Assembly (NCBI GenBank): GCA_943327025.2
Contig: CALPVO020000201.1
Location: 1 to 5,143, forward strand
Direction: 5' to 3'
DNA length: 5,143 nt
Origin: Janthinobacterium lividum
Lineage (GTDB): Bacteria; Pseudomonadota; Gammaproteobacteria; Steroidobacterales; Steroidobacteraceae
Shown: positions 1 to 5,143 of the stretch, in pieces
Numbering within the stretch: the first letter of the stretch is position 1
Layout of the letters: the number at the start of each line of letters is the position of its first letter
Translations under genes and position numbers: made by a program
Notes under the pieces: generated by a model
Database searches by the model: none
What the model was told of the DNA's origin: nothing
What the model saw: the letters and a program-made list of their open reading frames with translations, nothing else

Positions 1-2054
1 ACACGCGCAAGCCCACGGACGCCTTCGAGGCGGACGTGGACGTGGGCGTGGCCAACAAGGGCACCGTCAAGGCCAACCTCTTCGTGTCGGGTCCGCTCGG
101 CGAAAACGCCGGTGGCAGCCTCGCGGCCTACCACCGTCGCACGGACGGCTTCTACTACAACAGCACGCTGCGCTGCGATAACTGCTCCGACTACCTCGAA
201 GAGACGGGCGGTTCGGGTCGCTTGACGTTCACCGCCGGTGACAACGCCAGCTTCGACGTCAAGGCCGCCTACTCCAAGGTGTCCGCTGGCGCCATCAACT
301 TCAACGCTGCGTTCGCCCTGCCGGGCTTCGCGGCCGCCTTCGGCAACCCGGACTTCTACCAGGACGTGAACGAACACACGTTCAAGTACATGAACAACGT
401 GAAGCCGGTGAACGAGCAGAAGAACACCAACTTGTCCATCAAGGGTGACTTCGAACTCGACGTGGGTACCCTCACCGCCGTGGCCGCTTACAACAAGCAG
501 GAAAACTCGTTCCTGACAGACGGCACCTCGGCAGCGTTCAACGTCTACGCCGCCGAAGCCACCTGCCGCGCCTCGGTGGGCGCCGCCGTCGGCGGCCCAC
601 TGCCGTCGCCGTTCTTCTACGCCAACCAGTTCGGTACCGGCGTCCCGGGTTTCGACCTGCTCCCGCCGTACAGCCCGACCACTTGCGACGGCTACCAGTA
701 CCAGCAGCGCGACCAGCGCGATGCCTCGCTCGAACTGCGCCTCACCTCGAAGGGTGACCAGGCCACGCGTTGGCAGGTCGGCGCTTACTACGGTGACATC
801 GACCGTCGCGTTGTCGTGGCGCAGGGTGCAGACCGCAACCGCGGCTTCCTGGCGCAGGCCTACGTGCCGGCCACGGGCGTAAACCCCACGGACCTGCTGT
901 ACGACGACAGCTACAAGACCAAGATCTCCGCCATCTTCGGTAACGTTGCACGCGACGTGGCAGAAGGCGTGGAAGTGGCCTTGGCGCTGCGTTACGACCA
1001 GGAAAAGCGCAGCGTGTCCAACAACGTGCCGCGCGTGCTGGCGCCGTACCTGCAGCCGGCTATCTGCGCGCCGAACTGCTACATCAACCCGGCCTACAAC
1101 GTGGCGGGCGCCGGTACCAGCATTGGGGACCGCGACAAGACCTTTAGCCAGCTGCAGCCGAAGCTGACCGTGAACTGGAAGCTGAACACCGACCTGTCGC
1201 TGTTCGCTTCGTACGGCTACGGCTTCCGCAGTGGCGGTTTCAACTCGCAGGGTTCGGCAGCCACCGTGGCTGCTTATTACAACAACCCGGCAGTGGCTGC
1301 CCTCAACCTGAAGTACGTCAACCCGGCTGGCGCCGCCACCACGACGCCGTCGCTGTCTGACGTCAACGACACGTTCAAGAAGGAAGTGTCGAAGGCCGCG
1401 GAAGCTGGCTTCAAGGCCTCGCTGCTCGACAACCACCTGTCGATCAACGGTGCAGTGTTCTATACGAAGGTCGAGAACAGCCAGTTCTTCAACTTCTTCG
1501 CTGGCCCGTTCGGCCTGCTGCGTGTAGTCACGAACATCGACGAGGAAACCCTGAAGGGTGCTGAGGTGGACTTCCGTTGGAAGGCCACGGACATGTTCAG
1601 CGTCTTCGGCGGCATTGGCTTTGTCGACGGCAAGATCGACAAGTACGCCGGTCGCCCCTACACCGCTGGCAACAAGGTGCCTTACGCGCCGGAATACACG
1701 GGTAACGTCGGCGCCGAGTTCACCTACCCGGTGGGCGATGCCATGGAACTGGTAGTCCGCGTCGACGGGACGGCCGTGGGCGAAACCTGGTTCCACCCGG
1801 CTCAGGACGACTCGGTGCAGACGCTGTTCGGTGCTCCGGGCAACTTCAGCAAGACCAAGCGTGACGCCTACGAGCTGTTCAATGCTCGTATCAGCCTGCG
1901 TGCAGACACTTGGGACGCCACCTTGTGGGGCCGCAACTTGGGTGACAAGGACTACTTGGCGGAGGTCATCCCGGCCCCCGAGTTCGGTGGTTCGTTCATC
2001 CACGCCGGCACCGGCCGCGCCTACGGCATCGACTTGAGCTACAAGTTCAAGTAA
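1..2054 (+). CDS. TonB-dependent outer-membrane receptor, 5'-truncated by the window edge
   Basis: Outer-membrane beta-barrel receptor that would import a ligand using energy from TonB-ExbB-ExbD. The reading frame is open from position 3, giving 683 visible codons, and ends with TAA at 2052-2054. The first residues read TRKPTDAFEADVDV, the usual junction where the plug domain ends and the barrel starts (VINIITRKPT type), so the signal peptide, TonB box and most of the plug lie upstream. The GTG at 36 is internal and is not a start. The rest alternates amphipathic strands with long loops rich in Asn, Gly and Tyr, including the typical late-barrel segments SYGYGFRSGGFNSQG and LFNARISLRADTWDATLWGRNLGDKDY. 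The protein ends GIDLSYKFK, a final strand with the usual aromatic next to last. Six cysteines fall in three spaced pairs (codons at 174/183, 564/684, 1065/1077), probably loop disulfides. Codon use is strongly C/G-ending, as in a well-expressed gene. Ligand unknown; the neighbours do not establish iron or siderophore use. Confidence 0.93.
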   Translation, partial: TRKPTDAFEADVDVGVANKGTVKANLFVSGPLGENAGGSLAAYHRRTDGFYYNSTLRCDNCSDYLEETGGSGRLTFTAGDNASFDVKAAYSKVSAGAINFNAAFALPGFAAAFGNPDFYQDVNEHTFKYMNNVKPVNEQKNTNLSIKGDFELDVGTLTAVAAYNKQENSFLTDGTSAAFNVYAAEATCRASVGAAVGGPLPSPFFYANQFGTGVPGFDLLPPYSPTTCDGYQYQQRDQRDASLELRLTSKGDQATRWQVGAYYGDIDRRVVVAQGADRNRGFLAQAYVPATGVNPTDLLYDDSYKTKISAIFGNVARDVAEGVEVALALRYDQEKRSVSNNVPRVLAPYLQPAICAPNCYINPAYNVAGAGTSIGDRDKTFSQLQPKLTVNWKLNTDLSLFASYGYGFRSGGFNSQGSAATVAAYYNNPAVAALNLKYVNPAGAATTTPSLSDVNDTFKKEVSKAAEAGFKASLLDNHLSINGAVFYTKVENSQFFNFFAGPFGLLRVVTNIDEETLKGAEVDFRWKATDMFSVFGGIGFVDGKIDKYAGRPYTAGNKVPYAPEYTGNVGAEFTYPVGDAMELVVRVDGTAVGETWFHPAQDDSVQTLFGAPGNFSKTKRDAYELFNARISLRADTWDATLWGRNLGDKDYLAEVIPAPEFGGSFIHAGTGRAYGIDLSYKFK

Positions 2055-2073
2055 GAGCCAAAGGCCTGAACAG

Positions 2074-2093
2074 CCGCCTCTTTACCGGGGCGG
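2074..2093 (+). other. Small hairpin in the receptor 3' UTR
   Basis: CCGCC (2074-2078) can pair with GGCGG (2089-2093) across a 10-nt loop, just upstream of the main terminator. It has no T-tract of its own, so it is unlikely to terminate. It might protect the 3' end of the receptor mRNA, but such short GC pairings also arise by chance in GC-rich DNA. Confidence 0.3.
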
Positions 2094-2100
2094 TGGTTCC

Positions 2101-2134
2101 AAGAAAAAACCCGGCTTCGGCCGGGTTTTTTCTT
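2101..2134 (+). terminator. Strong intrinsic terminator, symmetrical and possibly bidirectional
   Basis: A perfect 15-bp inverted repeat: the left arm 2101-2115 pairs with the right arm 2120-2134 around a TTCG tetraloop (2116-2119). The core is the 6-bp GC stem CCCGGC/GCCGGG. It is preceded by A6 and followed by T6-C-T4. It lies 46 bp after the receptor stop codon and ends that transcript. Because the A-tract mirrors the T-tract, it could also stop transcription from the other strand. It insulates the receptor gene from the downstream operon. Confidence 0.95.
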
Positions 2135-2179
2135 TTCAGGCAGTGCTACGGCGAGGCACGCACGACAGCCTCATTCCGC

Positions 2180-2185
2180 TAAGAT
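2180..2185 (+). promoter_or_regulatory. Candidate -10 box for the hydrolase-nitroreductase-transporter operon
   Basis: TAAGAT matches the sigma-70 -10 consensus TATAAT at four of six positions, including the key A2 and T6. It sits 36 bp upstream of the operon's first ATG and just after the receptor terminator, where a promoter is needed. No convincing -35 is seen: the hexamer at 17-bp spacing is poor, and the better ACGACA at 2162-2167 is only 12 bp away. The promoter may therefore be weak or activator-dependent. Confidence 0.4.
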
Positions 2186-2195
2186 GTCCGGACAT
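2184..2195. promoter_or_regulatory. Perfect 12-bp palindrome, candidate operator
   Basis: ATGTCCGGACAT is exactly self-complementary over 12 bases, and the symmetry stops at the next base on each side. It overlaps the end of the candidate -10 box and would cover the transcription start, where a dimeric repressor would block the operon. Its size and symmetry suit a site for a small helix-turn-helix dimer such as a GntR-, TetR- or MarR-type protein. No regulator gene is in the window, so the partner is unknown. The operator role is inferred from position and symmetry. Confidence 0.4.
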
Positions 2196-2212
2196 TAACC
2201 CTCCCAACCCAT

Positions 2213-2216
2213 GAGG
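2213..2216 (+). promoter_or_regulatory. Shine-Dalgarno sequence of the hydrolase gene
   Basis: GAGG lies 5 nt before the ATG at 2222 and fixes that start. It overlaps an earlier out-of-frame ATG at 2211 (ATGAGG). That ATG has no purine-rich site of its own, because it is preceded by CTCCCAACCC. Confidence 0.7.
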
Positions 2217-2221
2217 CCGTC

Positions 2222-2899
2222 ATGTCCGCCAACCCTGCCTACATCGACAGCTACACCCGCCAGTTCAAGGTCTCACCGAAAGACACCGCGTTGGTCATCG
2301 TGGACCTGCAGTACGCCAGCGGTAGCCGCCACCATGGTCTCGGCAAATTGCTGGCCGCGGCAGGAACGCTGGCGGATGCGGAATACCGCTTCGCGCGAAT
2401 CGACAATCTCGTGGTGCCAAATTCACGCCGTCTCGCGGAAACTTTCCGCGCTCTCGGCGCGCGCGTCATCTATGTCACCTATGGCTGCGAACTGCCGGAC
2501 TTCGGTGATGCCCCCATTCAACTTCGGGAGTGGCTCATCGCCACGAACAACACCGCCGGCCAGCGCGAGCACGAGATTGTCGACGAGATCAAGCCACTGG
2601 CAGGTGACTTGGTGCTGAACAAGAACACCATGGGCGCGTTTGGCTCCACGGGCATTGATGCGCACCTGAAGAGCTTGGGCGTGAAGAATGTCGTGGTCAC
2701 GGGCGTTTCCACCAACAACTGCGTGGGCATGACCGCACAAGAGGCGAGCGATCGGCAGTATGGTGTGGTGGTGGTTAGCGATGCTACTGGCACCTGCAGT
2801 GACGAAATGCAAGACGTTACCTTGAAGACCTTCCGCCGCCTGTGGGGTCGCGTCGCCTCCACGGCTGAGGTCATCGCCGAGATGCGGGCACCCATGTGA
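2222..2899 (+). CDS. Isochorismatase-family cysteine hydrolase
   Basis: Cytosolic alpha/beta hydrolase of the isochorismatase/nicotinamidase superfamily, 225 residues. The superfamily Asp-Lys-Cys triad is visible: D28 in ALVIVDLQ, K134 in LNKNTMGAF, and C167 in VTGVSTNNCVGM, which follows the usual strand and TGV turn. The D187 region (VVVVSDATGTCSDE) matches the conserved strand after the nucleophile. The ATG at 2222 is set by GAGG 5 nt upstream. Between the Asp motif and the helix starting near residue 65 lies a roughly 30-residue, His/Arg/Ala-rich stretch (residues 32-62) that probably shapes the active-site lid. The family includes amidases (nicotinamidase, biuret and ureidoacrylate hydrolases, maleamate amidase) as well as true isochorismatases. 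There is no C-terminal aryl-carrier domain, so an EntB-type siderophore role is not supported. The cysteine nucleophile points to an amide- or imide-cleaving enzyme, substrate unknown. It is the first gene of a three-gene operon and its stop overlaps the next start by 4 nt. Confidence 0.92.
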   Translation: MSANPAYIDSYTRQFKVSPKDTALVIVDLQYASGSRHHGLGKLLAAAGTLADAEYRFARIDNLVVPNSRRLAETFRALGARVIYVTYGCELPDFGDAPIQLREWLIATNNTAGQREHEIVDEIKPLAGDLVLNKNTMGAFGSTGIDAHLKSLGVKNVVVTGVSTNNCVGMTAQEASDRQYGVVVVSDATGTCSDEMQDVTLKTFRRLWGRVASTAEVIAEMRAPM

Positions 2900-3624
2900 G
2901 TACGGACCCGAACCGGCCCTCCGGCAGTTCGACCACGCCCGCCGCTAGCGTCAGTGAAGCGCTGCTGACGCGCCAATCTGCGCGTGCCTTTTTGCCCACG
3001 CCGGTGCCACTCGCTACCGTCACCGAACTGCTGGACCTCGCCCGCTGGGCGCCCAGTGGCAGCAACATCCAACCGTGGCGGGTGCATGCGCTGACGGGCG
3101 CGCCACTGCAGGCGATGGTAGACGAAACCCTGGCCATGGCCATGGCAGGCCAGTCCCCCGAACAGGAATACCTCTACTACGCCAGCCCCCTGCCCGAGCC
3201 CTACTTGAGCCGTCGCCGGGCCAACGGCTGGGGCCTCTATGGGCACCTTGGCATTGGCAAGGGCGACCGGGCGGCCTCGGCCAATCAAGCCCTGCGCAAC
3301 TTCGCGTTCTTCGGCGCCCCGACGGCCCTGTTCTTCTTCATCGACGCCAAGCTGGCCCAAGGCAGCTGGGTGGATTACGGCATGTTCCTCCAGAGCTTCA
3401 TGCTCGCGGCGCGCGAACGGGGTCTGCACACCTGCCCGCAGGCCGCCTGGCTGCCGTACCACGAACTGGCCAGGCGCCACTGCGGCATGGATGCCACTTG
3501 GACCTTGGTGTGCGGCATGGCGCTAGGCCACTTGGACCCGACCGAACACGCAAACGCCTTCCGCACCCCGCGCTTGCCAGTCAGCGATTTCCTGACTGCT
3601 AGCGGCTTTCAGGAAACCACGTGA
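2896..3624 (+). CDS. Nitroreductase-family FMN oxidoreductase (PnbA/NfnB-like)
   Basis: Predicted cytosolic FMN flavoprotein of 242 residues that transfers hydride from NAD(P)H to a nitro, quinone or similar acceptor. The N-terminal FMN-phosphate motif TRQSARAFLPTPVP (residues 25-38, with R26, S28, R30) is followed by LLDLARWAPSGSNIQPWRV (45-63), the hallmark of the PnbA/NfnB-like branch. The central FGAPTALFFFID strand (139-150), GMFLQSFMLAARERGL helix (162-177) and CGMALGHLDP (206-215) complete the fold and its C-terminal FMN loop. The length is close to that of the family (about 220-240). The first 20 residues are Ser/Thr/Pro-rich and probably disordered. The GTG start lies in the GTGA overlap with the hydrolase stop. 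Only a weak GCGGG lies 7 nt upstream, so translation probably depends on coupling. Family members are promiscuous, so the native substrate cannot be read from sequence. The partner hydrolase suggests a nitrogen-containing or aromatic compound, but this is inference. Confidence 0.92.
   Translation: MSTDPNRPSGSSTTPAASVSEALLTRQSARAFLPTPVPLATVTELLDLARWAPSGSNIQPWRVHALTGAPLQAMVDETLAMAMAGQSPEQEYLYYASPLPEPYLSRRRANGWGLYGHLGIGKGDRAASANQALRNFAFFGAPTALFFFIDAKLAQGSWVDYGMFLQSFMLAARERGLHTCPQAAWLPYHELARRHCGMDATWTLVCGMALGHLDPTEHANAFRTPRLPVSDFLTASGFQETT
3611..3616 (+). promoter_or_regulatory. Shine-Dalgarno sequence of the EamA transporter gene
   Basis: AGGAAA lies inside the last codons of the nitroreductase gene. 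Its AGGA core is 6 nt before the GTG at 3621, which supports that GTG as the transporter start and independent loading in addition to coupling. Confidence 0.65.
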
Positions 3625-4550
3625 GCCCGAAGCCCCAAGGCCTGGCTTTTGGCCTGGTGGCAGCGATGACCGGTGCGGTCGGGTTTGCGACGAAGGGACT
3701 GTTCGCGAAAAAGCTTTATGAGCACGGCTGGACCTTCGAGGCAGTGCAAGTAACACGCATGGCATTGGCGCTACCAGTGTTCTGGCTGTGGGGCTGGTGG
3801 CGGGTCGGGGGTGAACTACTGAAGGTAGACCGCAGTGCTTGGCTAGGTGCCCTGGGCGCCGGCTTTCTCTGCTACTACATCGGGTCGATGCTCGACTTCT
3901 ACGCCCTGACGCTCATCGATGCGAGCCTCGAACGGGTGCTGCTGTTCAGTTACCCCTCCATGGTGGTGGTGGCGCATTCGGCCATTTACCGCCGCTTCCC
4001 GGATTTACGCACCGTACTTGCGCTGACGGCCACCTATACGGGCATCGTCGCTGTGGTCAGTGGCTTCGATCTGGCCATCTTTCGCGCCAACCTCAAGGGC
4101 GCGGTGCTGGTATTGCTGTGCGCCACCACTACCGCCACCTATTTCATCGCCAGCGACCGCTGGACTGGCCGCATCGGCAGCATCACCTTCACCGTATGGG
4201 CCATGACCTCAGCCGGCCTGTGCATGTTCGTGCATGCGTTCCTTAGCCATCATGCCCGCCCGCCCATGCCTGGGCCGGCAGATTTCGGCTATCTAGCGGG
4301 GCTCGTGGGCATCGCCACCGTATTCGCCATGCTGATGACCGCAGAAGGCGTGCGGCGTTTGGGCGCGCAACGCGCGGCCGTAGTGAGTACCGTGGGCCCA
4401 CCCGCCACCATCTTGATTGCCGTGCCATGGCTAGGGGAACGCATGAACCCGGTGCAATGGGCGGGCGTCGCCCTCATTGTGGTGGGCATCCTCGTCATGG
4501 AATTGATGCGGACGGGCCGCAAGACCCCAGTGGATAACGGGGTCACGTAA
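3621..4550 (+). CDS. EamA/DMT-family inner-membrane transporter
   Basis: Predicted ten-helix transporter of the drug/metabolite transporter superfamily, 309 residues, made of two five-helix EamA repeats. Hydrophobic segments lie near residues 7-27, 40-60, 75-97, 104-123, 131-149, 158-177, 188-208, 222-243, 250-271 and 278-296. Family hallmarks are ERVLLFSYPSMVVV (104-117, end of repeat 1) and the matching AVVSTVGPPATILIAVPWLGE (253-273), followed by PVQWAGVALIVVGILVM in repeat 2. The last helix ends in a basic tail (RTGRK). The GTG start at 3621 sits in a GTGA overlap with the nitroreductase stop and is backed by AGGAAA upstream. EamA proteins mostly export amino acids, nucleosides, metabolites or toxic small molecules; some import. 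Its place at the end of this operon suggests it moves the substrate or product of the two enzymes. Direction and cargo are unknown. Confidence 0.93.
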   Translation: MSPKPQGLAFGLVAAMTGAVGFATKGLFAKKLYEHGWTFEAVQVTRMALALPVFWLWGWWRVGGELLKVDRSAWLGALGAGFLCYYIGSMLDFYALTLIDASLERVLLFSYPSMVVVAHSAIYRRFPDLRTVLALTATYTGIVAVVSGFDLAIFRANLKGAVLVLLCATTTATYFIASDRWTGRIGSITFTVWAMTSAGLCMFVHAFLSHHARPPMPGPADFGYLAGLVGIATVFAMLMTAEGVRRLGAQRAAVVSTVGPPATILIAVPWLGERMNPVQWAGVALIVVGILVMELMRTGRKTPVDNGVT

Positions 4551-4596
4551 AGCTCAGCGCTGTTGCAATAACTGCCGGAGCGGCGGAAAGCTCAGC
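4549..4596. repeat. 10-bp direct repeat spanning the convergent gap
   Basis: AAAGCTCAGC occurs at 4549-4558, overlapping the transporter stop codon, and again at 4587-4596, overlapping the stop of the minus-strand lyase, 38 bp apart. The 41 bp between the two stop codons holds only this, an 8-bp palindrome CAGCGCTG (4555-4562) and a 4-bp stem GCCG-GAG-CGGC (4574-4584). No T-tract terminator is present on either strand. The repeat could be chance or the trace of a small duplication. Confidence 0.45.
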
Positions 4597-5143
4597 CCGG
4601 CCCGACTGCCGCCAACACACGGCGCGCCTTTTCCACCACCGGGTAGTCAATGAACTCGCCATCTACCCGCAGCGAAGCCACGCCTTCTGCTTCGGCCGCG
4701 GCAAAGGCTTCGACAATCTTCTGTGCCCGCGCCACTTCCGCAGCGCTCGGCGCAAAAGCCGCATGGCACAGAGCCACTTGGTCCGGATGAATAAGCAATT
4801 TGCCGTAAAGCCCGAACTGGCGGGCACGGCCTGCAGAGATAGCGAAACGCTCCGGTTCCTTCACCTGCACCGTCACGGTGTCGATGGGCGCCGCGAGCCC
4901 CGCCGCGCGGGACACATGGACAAGACGCGAACGCAGGTAATCGAACTCCTGCTCGCCAGCCGTCCACTGCAGGCCGAGGTCCAGCGAATAGTCCGCGCCA
5001 CCAAACGCGAAACGACGGACGCGCGGTGAAGCCGCGGCCAGTGCTTCCAGATGACATTCACCCAATGCGGTCTCGATGATGGGCAACAACGGCAAAGCAC
5101 CGACCACGAGGCCCCGCTCGCGCTCCAACTGCGTCAACACCCA
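4592..5143 (-). CDS. HpcH/HpaI-family (CitE-like) CoA-ester lyase, 5'-truncated by the window edge
   Basis: C-terminal 183 residues of a TIM-barrel, Mg-dependent lyase/aldolase of the citrate-lyase-beta type. The frame is open to the window edge (first complete codon TGG at 5143-5141), so the GTG at 5140 is internal; about 100 N-terminal residues are missing. Both predicted metal ligands are present: E24 in LLPIIETALG and D51 in FAFGGADYSLDLG (counted from the edge), with the expected spacing of about 27. YGKLLIHPDQV (113-123) is the family's conserved GK-xx-IHP-xQ segment, followed by the usual helix SAAEVARAQKIVEAF. Relatives cleave or form malyl-CoA, citramalyl-CoA, hydroxymethylglutaryl-CoA and similar esters; the exact ester cannot be told, and the substrate-binding N-terminal Arg region is not visible. 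It faces the operon tail-to-tail, so it belongs to a separate transcription unit, but it suggests a carboxylic-acid catabolic context. It ends with TGA at 4594-4592. Confidence 0.9.
   Translation of the reverse strand, partial: WVLTQLERERGLVVGALPLLPIIETALGECHLEALAAASPRVRRFAFGGADYSLDLGLQWTAGEQEFDYLRSRLVHVSRAAGLAAPIDTVTVQVKEPERFAISAGRARQFGLYGKLLIHPDQVALCHAAFAPSAAEVARAQKIVEAFAAAEAEGVASLRVDGEFIDYPVVEKARRVLAAVGPG

Noticed and set aside
36..38. GTG as a possible start of the receptor
   Set aside because: The frame continues upstream to the window edge, and the residues before it (TRKPTDAFEADV) are the conserved plug-barrel junction, so it is an internal valine codon.
2211..2618. A 135-codon frame starting at the ATG 11 bp before the hydrolase start
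   Set aside because: It is out of frame with the hydrolase, its ATG is part of the hydrolase's Shine-Dalgarno sequence, and its product is Ser/Thr/Arg-rich with no family features.
2222..2899. A siderophore-biosynthesis (EntB-like) role for the isochorismatase-family protein, given the nearby TonB receptor
   Set aside because: There is no aryl-carrier domain and no EntA, EntC or EntE neighbour, and the triad cysteine fits the amidase-type branches. A strong terminator also separates it from the receptor.
3133..3146. A 14-bp palindrome GCCATGGCCATGGC
   Set aside because: It lies within the nitroreductase gene, encodes a simple Ala-Met repeat (LAMAMAG), and is best explained by coding sequence.
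2518..3480. A 320-codon open frame on the minus strand across the hydrolase and nitroreductase genes
   Set aside because: It is antisense to two clearly conserved proteins, and its translation is Arg/Gly/Ala/Gln-rich with no recognisable domain. Long antisense frames are common in GC-rich DNA.
4763..5029. An 88-codon plus-strand frame within the lyase region
   Set aside because: It is antisense to the conserved CoA-ester lyase, and its product is Arg-rich with no recognisable domain.

Overview
The window is GC-rich and gene-dense. Coding positions end mostly in G or C, and it carries a large TonB-dependent outer-membrane receptor, so it comes from a Gram-negative bacterium. The receptor style (long barrel, Cys-paired loops, a plug ending in TRKPT) and the A-tract/GC-stem/T-tract terminator with a TTCG loop suit a proteobacterium, perhaps in or near the Xanthomonadales or a related high-GC gamma- or betaproteobacterial group. 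The sequence alone does not settle the lineage.

Layout: (1) From the left edge to 2054 (+) lies the C-terminal three quarters of a TonB-dependent receptor; its signal peptide and most of its plug domain are outside the window. (2) Positions 2055-2221 are non-coding. They hold a very strong symmetrical intrinsic terminator (2101-2134), then a weak -10-like box overlapping a perfect 12-bp palindrome (2184-2195), then a Shine-Dalgarno sequence. (3) Positions 2222-4550 (+) are a tightly packed three-gene operon: an isochorismatase-fold cysteine hydrolase, a PnbA/NfnB-like FMN nitroreductase and a ten-helix EamA/DMT transporter. Both internal junctions are 4-base GTGA overlaps in which the downstream gene starts with GTG. 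(4) After a 41-bp convergent gap, a minus-strand gene (4592 to the right edge) encodes the C-terminal part of an HpcH/HpaI (CitE-like) CoA-ester lyase.

Taken together, the operon pairs a hydrolase, a flavin reductase and an inner-membrane drug/metabolite transporter that are probably translationally coupled. They therefore probably act on one small molecule or a related set. The flanking receptor (uptake across the outer membrane) and CoA-ester lyase (carboxylic acid breakdown) would fit a catabolic or accessory-metabolism neighbourhood, but nothing in the window identifies the substrate. No mobile element, CRISPR array, tRNA or rRNA was seen. All the families are well known. The least explained items are the combination of the three operon genes and the palindrome in their promoter region.
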